This document shows positions 42,214 to 46,089 of a DNA stretch of 46,089 bases, one piece after another. Under the pieces are notes generated by a model. It did no database searches, was not told the origin of the DNA, and saw only the letters and a list, made by a program, of their open reading frames with translations. The stretch is from Streptomyces sp. S.PB5. Its GTDB lineage: Bacteria > Actinomycetota > Actinomycetes > Streptomycetales > Streptomycetaceae. The position numbers were made by a program, and so were the translations under genes. Every line of letters begins with the position of its first letter. Within the stretch, counting starts at the first letter, position 1. The stretch spans positions 1 through 46,089 of the forward strand of contig NZ_JAQMWP010000037.1 of assembly GCF_030403745.1 (NCBI RefSeq). Reading direction: 5' to 3'.

Positions 42214-42243
42214 ATAATAGTGTCTCTTGTGAGGGAGGGAACC
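42214..42243 (-). promoter_or_regulatory. AT-rich promoter B, serving the tRNA
   Basis: GGTTCC (42243-42238), 18 bases, TATTAT (42219-42214) inside ACACTATTATT on the minus strand. The first gene downstream is the tRNA-Ile. It lies inside what was the coding part of a truncated paralogue. Confidence 0.75.
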
Positions 42244-42345
42244 TCCCTCCCCGAGGGCGGGGAACAATGCGGTGAGCGCGTGCAGGGCGCGGCCCATGGC
42301 GGACGTCGTGGGGGCGTCGGGCCGTGGAAGCTGCGGCTCAGGCAT
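42226..42345 (-). pseudogene. Truncated paralogue of the 42338-42826 gene
   Basis: The ATG at 42345 overlaps the end of the upstream gene. Its first ~40 codons, MPEPQLPRPDAPTTSAMGRA and LHALTALFPALGEGGSLP, resemble the neighbour's start (MPVRPELIYPGDDAIAAAMS, RTLSALSAVFQVLGDGEHTL). Similarity stops where promoter B begins. A tandem duplicate seems to have been cut by arrival of the promoter-tRNA unit. Confidence 0.45.
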
Positions 42346-42826
42346 GCGGGTTCTCCAAGTCGGAGTCGGGGAGCTGCAGGAGAACGGGGGCGGGGTAGAC
42401 CTCGCGCTCTACGGCCGTGACGTCGGGGCACGGAATGACAGCGGCCTGGACGTCGTCCGTGTCCATGGGGTGCAGCCACCCGTCACGCACGACCCAGCCG
42501 CACGCGCGGGGATTGGGATCGGCGGCCGTGGTGGCGATCAGGACGGCGCTGCGCATCGTGCTGGCCTCCAGCGCGAACACCAGCAGCATGCGGAAGGCGC
42601 AGAACTCTTCTTCGTCCAGGACGGCCAGGCGTAGCGGTTCCATGCCGATAGAGAGATCGGTTCGGCCCGTGACGAACGCGTTGTCGGTCCGCTCGGCAAC
42701 GAGGGTCAGCGTGTGCTCACCGTCTCCGAGTACCTGGAACACGGCGGAAAGGGCGCTCAGGGTGCGGCTCATGGCGGCCGCTATGGCGTCGTCTCCGGGG
42801 TAGATGAGCTCCGGGCGTACTGGCAT
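42338..42826 (-). CDS. Hypothetical plasmid protein, 162 residues
   Basis: ATG after AAGGAG. Helical start (IAAAMSRTLSALSAVFQVLG), then beta-rich EHTLTLVAERTDNAFVTGRT and a FCAFRMLLVFALEASTMRSA helix, ending with PAPVLLQLPDSDLENPHA. Acidic, soluble, not recognised. A truncated relative follows immediately downstream. Confidence 0.65.
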   Translation of the reverse strand: MPVRPELIYPGDDAIAAAMSRTLSALSAVFQVLGDGEHTLTLVAERTDNAFVTGRTDLSIGMEPLRLAVLDEEEFCAFRMLLVFALEASTMRSAVLIATTAADPNPRACGWVVRDGWLHPMDTDDVQAAVIPCPDVTAVEREVYPAPVLLQLPDSDLENPHA

Positions 42827-42904
42827 GAGGACTCCTTGCGGGGCGGGGCGGTGGGCGACGGAGGCCGGCCGCACTGCGCCCCTGGATATAACGGGTGTTC
42901 ATGG

Positions 42905-42995
42905 CGCGCGGGCGGCTCCGCCGACGCGTCGCGCTGCCGCTACGCGGCAGGGGCCGGGCGGGCGCACTCCGCGCTCCCTGCGGGACTGAGCCGCA
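42905..42995. repeat. Cluster of short palindromes resembling telomeric hairpins
   Basis: CTGCCGC-TAC-GCGGCAG (42934-42950) and GGCGGCTCCGCC (42911-42922) are palindromes with small loops like those at the right end. They lie between two minus-strand genes. Confidence 0.5.
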
Positions 42996-43021
42996 CGCTC
43001 CGCGCTCTCGGGCTGGTCGGG

Positions 43022-43063
43022 CCCGTGCGGGCCGGGCTGGGGGAGTTGCCCGGCCCGCACGGG
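43022..43063 (-). terminator. Terminator of the DUF932-like gene
   Basis: Perfect 16-bp arms (43022-43037 and 43048-43063, CCCGTGCGGGCCGGGC and complement) with a 10-base loop, six bases after the stop codon on the minus strand. There is no T run, as is common in actinomycetes. Confidence 0.8.
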
Positions 43064-43069
43064 GGTCTG

Positions 43070-44245
43070 TCAGCCGTGCGCGGCGGCGGCCGTGAGGGCG
43101 GGAACCGCGAGGGCTTCCAGGACGGCGGCCTGGTCGGCGTCGGCGAGGGTCTGAGCTGTCGACGTGACGGCCTGCATCACACCCCCGGCGGTCATCTGAC
43201 CGCCCCGGACGAAGTGGGCAAGGATGCGGTCCTTCGTCTCGTTGCCGATGCTGAGCGCCTTGGTGACGTGCTCGATCGTCTTCGTCGGTTCCTCAAGCGT
43301 CTTCCCGGCGGCAGCCTCCATCTCGTACACCTTGGCCTCGACGTACTCCCGTGACAGGAAGGTGCGCACGGCGTCCGTGGTCTTGGAGGTGATCAGCTCC
43401 AGCGTCTTGCGCTGGGTCTGGCCGGACCAGTTCACAACGCCCTCGTCCTGCTTGCCTCCGAGGTGCACGGCGCGCATGACGTCCTTGGCCATGGTCATCC
43501 CGTTGCGGCAGACCTGAATGACCGCGCGCGGGGTGATGGTGTACGCCCCGGCCCCGACTTCGCTGTTGGTGATGACAAACCCTGCCGAGACCATCGGGAG
43601 TTCGTCACCGCTGCGTCCGTCGAACGGGGAGCGATAGCCGCGCAACAGGCTACGCGCCTGGACCGCGACCGCTTCGGACTCGACACGCACGTACATGCGG
43701 CGGTCGGTGAGGTCGCACCCCGTGATCCGGGTGGGGTGGCCGGACTGCTGCACCCCGTCCAGAGCGGCGAGCAGCATGTCAAGGTTGTCCATCAGCTTGT
43801 AGCTGTCGGACAGCAGCGCGCGGGCCACGCCCTCGCCGGGCATGCCGGGGCCGCTGCCGCCCCGGAACGCGCGGAGCATGAAACGGCGCTCCGGACCCTC
43901 ACGGAGCCACGCGTTGACGTTCTCGTCCAGCAGCGGGACGTTCTCCGTGCGCATCCGACGCAGGTAGGCCAGCGGGATGCGGAGCTTGTCAGAGATTCCC
44001 TCATCGGCAACGGCGGTGGGCCGGTAGACGCCGTCAACGGCCGTCACGCCGCGCGCGCTGAGCTGCGCCTCGACGCCTTCGACGTGCACGTTTCCCTCGC
44101 GCATCCGCAGTGCGGACGCGGGGGCGATGACGTCCAGCTTCTGACGCTCTCCGTCCTCCAGGATGCTGACCAGGTCGGACAGGTCGGCGTTACGGGCGCC
44201 GGTGGGAGCGAGGTTCGTAGCGCGCTCGGCGAACTGCTGAGTCAT
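43070..44245 (-). CDS. DUF932 / phage-plasmid-like protein
   Basis: A 391-residue protein from ATG after AAGGGGA. It has the features of plasmid- and phage-borne DUF932 proteins: GISDKLRIPLAYLRRMRTEN near residue 90, FRGGSGPGMPGEG, ALLSDSYKLMDNLDMLLAAL, YRSPFDGRSGDELPMVSAGF, NSEVGAGAYTITPRAVIQVCRNGMT, VVNWSGQTQRKTLELITSKT, and a long helical C-terminus. The family is linked to replication or conjugation loci but its activity is unknown. Monocistronic unit: promoter C ~65 bases upstream and a strong hairpin just after the stop. Confidence 0.8.
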   Translation of the reverse strand: MTQQFAERATNLAPTGARNADLSDLVSILEDGERQKLDVIAPASALRMREGNVHVEGVEAQLSARGVTAVDGVYRPTAVADEGISDKLRIPLAYLRRMRTENVPLLDENVNAWLREGPERRFMLRAFRGGSGPGMPGEGVARALLSDSYKLMDNLDMLLAALDGVQQSGHPTRITGCDLTDRRMYVRVESEAVAVQARSLLRGYRSPFDGRSGDELPMVSAGFVITNSEVGAGAYTITPRAVIQVCRNGMTMAKDVMRAVHLGGKQDEGVVNWSGQTQRKTLELITSKTTDAVRTFLSREYVEAKVYEMEAAAGKTLEEPTKTIEHVTKALSIGNETKDRILAHFVRGGQMTAGGVMQAVTSTAQTLADADQAAVLEALAVPALTAAAAHG

Positions 44246-44314
44246 GCGGTGTTCCCCTTCGCTGTTGGTCTGAGCGGGTCGGGGGGCGGAGCCACCACCC
44301 CCCGAACAACTACA

Positions 44315-44344
44315 ATAATAGTGTGTTTTAGGAGTCGGTGAACC
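44315..44344 (-). promoter_or_regulatory. AT-rich promoter C
   Basis: GGTTCA (44344-44339), 18 bases, TATTAT (44320-44315) within ACACTATTATT on the minus strand, serving the DUF932-like gene. It sits right after the stop of the upstream gene. Confidence 0.78.
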
Positions 44345-44362
44345 CACCCCTGACCAGCACAC

Positions 44363-44896
44363 TCAGCCCAGCGCGCGGAACTCCGGCAATGGCGTCAGGC
44401 TCCGCCGCCGAACGTTCGTGACCACTGACACCGACGTGAACCCGCGCACTTCGCACAGGTCATAGCGCAACTCCGGCGCGCTGCCCAGCGGAAGGGCATG
44501 AGCGTGAATCGCCCCGACCCAATAACGGCCGTGACGTTGTGTCACACTGCCGTGGTACTCGACCTTCTGCCACACCACCGGACCAGAACCCTGCGGGTCC
44601 AGACTCCGAGCCGCCCCCTGCGCCGACAGCAGCTGCACAAACGCACGCGCCACCGTTCCACGATCCACAGGGACACCAGTGACAGCCGAACCCGTATGCC
44701 CCGTACGCAGCCCCAGGGCCCAACCCAACTCGAAGAGCGGCTGGACCATGTCCAACAGCTCGCGCGGAACCCGTAACGCCTCCGGATCACTCTGACTGCG
44801 CGCCAATTCCCACAGCGCGTAACGTGCTTGATCCCGCTCCGCACCCGTGAGCGGCGCGGTTTCCTCGACCGACTCTGCACCCCGCGTGCCCTCCAT
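44363..44896 (-). CDS. Hypothetical plasmid protein, 177 residues
   Basis: ATG start. Helical N-terminal half (LTGAERDQARYALWELARSQ, VPRELLDMVQPLFELGWALG, RGTVARAFVQLLSAQGAARS) and beta-rich C-terminal half (VVWQKVEYHGSVTQRHGRYW, VGAIHAHALPLG, GFTSVSVVTNVRRRSLTPLP). Not recognised. It follows the 44966 gene by 69 bases and is likely transcribed from promoter D with it. Confidence 0.65.
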   Translation of the reverse strand: MEGTRGAESVEETAPLTGAERDQARYALWELARSQSDPEALRVPRELLDMVQPLFELGWALGLRTGHTGSAVTGVPVDRGTVARAFVQLLSAQGAARSLDPQGSGPVVWQKVEYHGSVTQRHGRYWVGAIHAHALPLGSAPELRYDLCEVRGFTSVSVVTNVRRRSLTPLPEFRALG

Positions 44897-44965
44897 GGGT
44901 CCGCCTCTCCACTGGGAAATTCCGGATCGAAGGAGCGCCCCATAACAGGGGGCGCCCCGGGCGGG

Positions 44966-45337
44966 CTACTTGAGGAATCCACGCGACTGGAGGAACTGAG
45001 CCGTAATGTGCGCAATTCCCTTCGGCTTGTAGATCTGCGGAAAGCGCCGCATTTCTACCTCGGTACGCCCGTTCTCGTCCGGCTCCGGCAGTTCATGCAC
45101 GAGCCGGTAGGGGCGGTCACCAGTAGGAATTTCCAGTACCACCGGGCCAACCTTGGTGTCGAACCGAATGCCGGTGTAGTTCGCGTCGGAGTTGTGCACG
45201 ATGTTCGCTCCCACTCGCTGAACAAGCAGCGGAAGGAAGTTAGCGACCGTGCGCGCCTGAATTGCAAGACCGGTCATGGGGGCGTCCTTACCGCCGCGCA
45301 CTCGGCTGACGATCCCACCAGAGATCTTGATCTCCAC
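44966..45337 (-). CDS. Hypothetical plasmid protein nearest the telomere, 123 residues
   Basis: GTG start after AAGGGGAA. Beta-rich and basic: VEIKISGGIVSRVRGGKDAP, VANFLPLLVQRVGANIVHNS, ANYTGIRFDTKVGPVVLEIP, then RFPQIYKPKGIAHITAQFLQ and SRGFLK. Not recognised. It is the outermost gene of the window, read inward from the telomere under promoter D with upstream direct repeats. Confidence 0.7.
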   Translation of the reverse strand: MEIKISGGIVSRVRGGKDAPMTGLAIQARTVANFLPLLVQRVGANIVHNSDANYTGIRFDTKVGPVVLEIPTGDRPYRLVHELPEPDENGRTEVEMRRFPQIYKPKGIAHITAQFLQSRGFLK

Positions 45338-45393
45338 GTCTTCCCCTTCGTTGGCTTTCTGCGGCCCCCGGGGTGACCTCCCCAGGACTTTAA

Positions 45394-45424
45394 ATAATAG
45401 TGTGTCTGTTGTTCGGATGGAACC
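45394..45424 (-). promoter_or_regulatory. AT-rich promoter D
   Basis: GGTTCC (45424-45419), 19 bases, TATTAT (45399-45394) within ACACTATTATT on the minus strand. It drives the outermost gene(s); the GTTGC repeats begin four bases upstream of its -35 box. Confidence 0.78.
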
Positions 45425-45427
45425 CCC

Positions 45428-45481
45428 GTTGCACTGGAAGTTGCGCCATGGCGTTGCGGTAGGGGTTGCGCTGGACGTTGC
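45428..45481 (+). repeat. Five GTTGC direct repeats (iteron-like) upstream of promoter D
   Basis: GTTGC occurs at 45428, 45440, 45453, 45465 and 45477 (start positions), mostly as GTTGCGC or GTTGCAC, with 12-13 bp periodicity. This is close to one helical turn plus one base and suggests cooperative binding of a protein beside the promoter or at a replication site. Confidence 0.7.
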
Positions 45482-45484
45482 ACG

Positions 45485-45878
45485 ACCCAAAAGCCGGCCT
45501 CTACAACACCCCAGGTCAACCCACCAACCAAGCGTGGTACGCCCGCTGACATCCCCTCTGCTGCCGCTGCTCCCTGCCCTGAGAGAAGAGGAGGGGGCGG
45601 GTGGGCGTGGTCGGAGCGGCGGCCTCGGGGATCGGTGCGGCCTGGGGTCCTGCTGCGCGTCGGCGGAGCCGCCGCGCCGGGCCGGTACGGCGGCCCGGGG
45701 TGTGCTGGCGGAGCATTCGGCAGACTCTAGCCAAAGGTTGCCGGGAGACCCTACGGGGAGGTTATCGCCGAAGCGTAATTTAATCGGGAAGGAGAATAAT
45801 TGACAGAGGGTCATTTCCTGCATTCGGACCGGGAATTGGGATTTTTCGATTCAGGGATTCACATATCCCGAATCTCTT
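45485..45878. other. Subtelomeric stretch without a gene
   Basis: Open frames are GC artefacts. A GGC-GGA-GCC palindrome near 45661 and an AT-rich part from 45770 (TAATTTAATCGGGAAGGAGAATAATTG) contrast with each other. Nothing coding is supported. Confidence 0.4.
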
Positions 45879-45942
45879 GGTTTCCGTAAGGGAACTGACG
45901 GGCTTTCAGCCGAGGGAGCAGCCCCCTGCAGGTGCGTTTTCA

Positions 45943-46089
45943 GAAATTCGCGGAGCGAATTTCTTGGCCGGATTGCGGAGCAATCCGGCTATCGTCACGG
46001 AGTGACGATCCATCAACTCCCTTGCAAAGCAAGGGAGTTGGCCCGCCGCGTAGCGGCGGCGCGTCGTGTCTGCGGAGCAGACCGCGCGC
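45943..46089. repeat. Telomere-like array of palindromes at the window end
   Basis: Six perfect hairpins in series: 45943-45963 (9 bp, loop GGA), 45967-45989 (10 bp, GGA), 45991-46009 (8 bp, GGA), 46014-46040 (12 bp, AAA), 46043-46059 (7 bp, GTA), 46068-46082 (6 bp, GGA), then CGCGCGC to the last base. Densely packed palindromes with GNA-type triloops are characteristic of Streptomyces linear-replicon ends, where the 3' overhang folds back during terminal-protein-primed patching. An imperfect hairpin GTTTCC / GGGAAC at 45879-45894 extends the series inward. Confidence 0.85.

Noticed and set aside
41684..42214. Plus-strand ORF across the tRNA-Ile gene
   Set aside because: It passes through the tRNA and promoter B, starts at a weak codon and has no coherent product.
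43463..44341. 292-codon plus-strand frame opposite the DUF932-like gene
   Set aside because: Antisense shadow rich in His/Val/Gly, no start signal, overlaps promoter C.

Overview
The window looks like one arm of a linear replicon of a Streptomyces-type actinomycete (chromosome end or linear plasmid), with position 46089 at or very near a physical telomere. The reasons are very high GC, frequent GTG starts, families typical of the genus (DUF397, DUF6879, DUF5753, DUF6415, DUF5707, EACC1) and, over the last ~150 bases, six palindromes with three-base loops of the kind found in Streptomyces telomeres. Nothing here is a housekeeping locus; this is accessory DNA with many broken genes.

Layout. 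1-7150: a 5'-partial transglutaminase-like gene, a compact minus-strand candidate RiPP operon (radical SAM/SPASM enzyme, a 55-residue Cys-containing peptide, a GNAT acetyltransferase), small hypothetical genes, and a plus-strand DUF6879 / XRE-DUF5753 / DUF397 regulatory set. 7150-20370: redox and stress genes, several paired with a divergent regulator (XRE regulator/short-chain dehydrogenase, AraC/NAD(P)H quinone oxidoreductase, HxlR/NAD(P)-binding protein), plus a DJ-1/PfpI protein, an MFS exporter, a PPOX-like flavoprotein and a secreted DUF5707 protein. A tRNA-Gly(UCC)-like gene with an aberrant T loop and its own terminator lies in an otherwise empty stretch near 16.2 kb. 20370-27100: gene remnants, a DUF6415/anti-sigma-type ATPase pair, a frameshifted XRE regulator with a GNAT enzyme, and an EACC1-caspase-HTH effector operon. 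27100-31900: an AlbA/Schlafen-type gene among remnants of an OLD-type nuclease, a phosphoribosyltransferase and a helicase.

32000-46089 is the plasmid-like end: a replication-relaxation protein, an HTH protein, a translationally coupled MBL-hydrolase / four-helix membrane protein / KTSC operon (candidate undescribed defence module) closed by a perfect 31-bp hairpin, then a convergent series of minus-strand genes (SSB, a DUF932-like protein and several unknown proteins) reading inward from the telomere. Four nearly identical AT-rich promoters (GGTTCC-like, 18-19 bp, TATTAT) drive these transcription units. One of them serves a tRNA-Ile with a UAU anticodon. Five GTTGC direct repeats, 12-13 bp apart, lie immediately upstream of the promoter nearest the telomere.

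At least six genes appear split by single-base frameshifts. This may be real decay near a replicon end or uncorrected assembly error, and it limits confidence in several calls.
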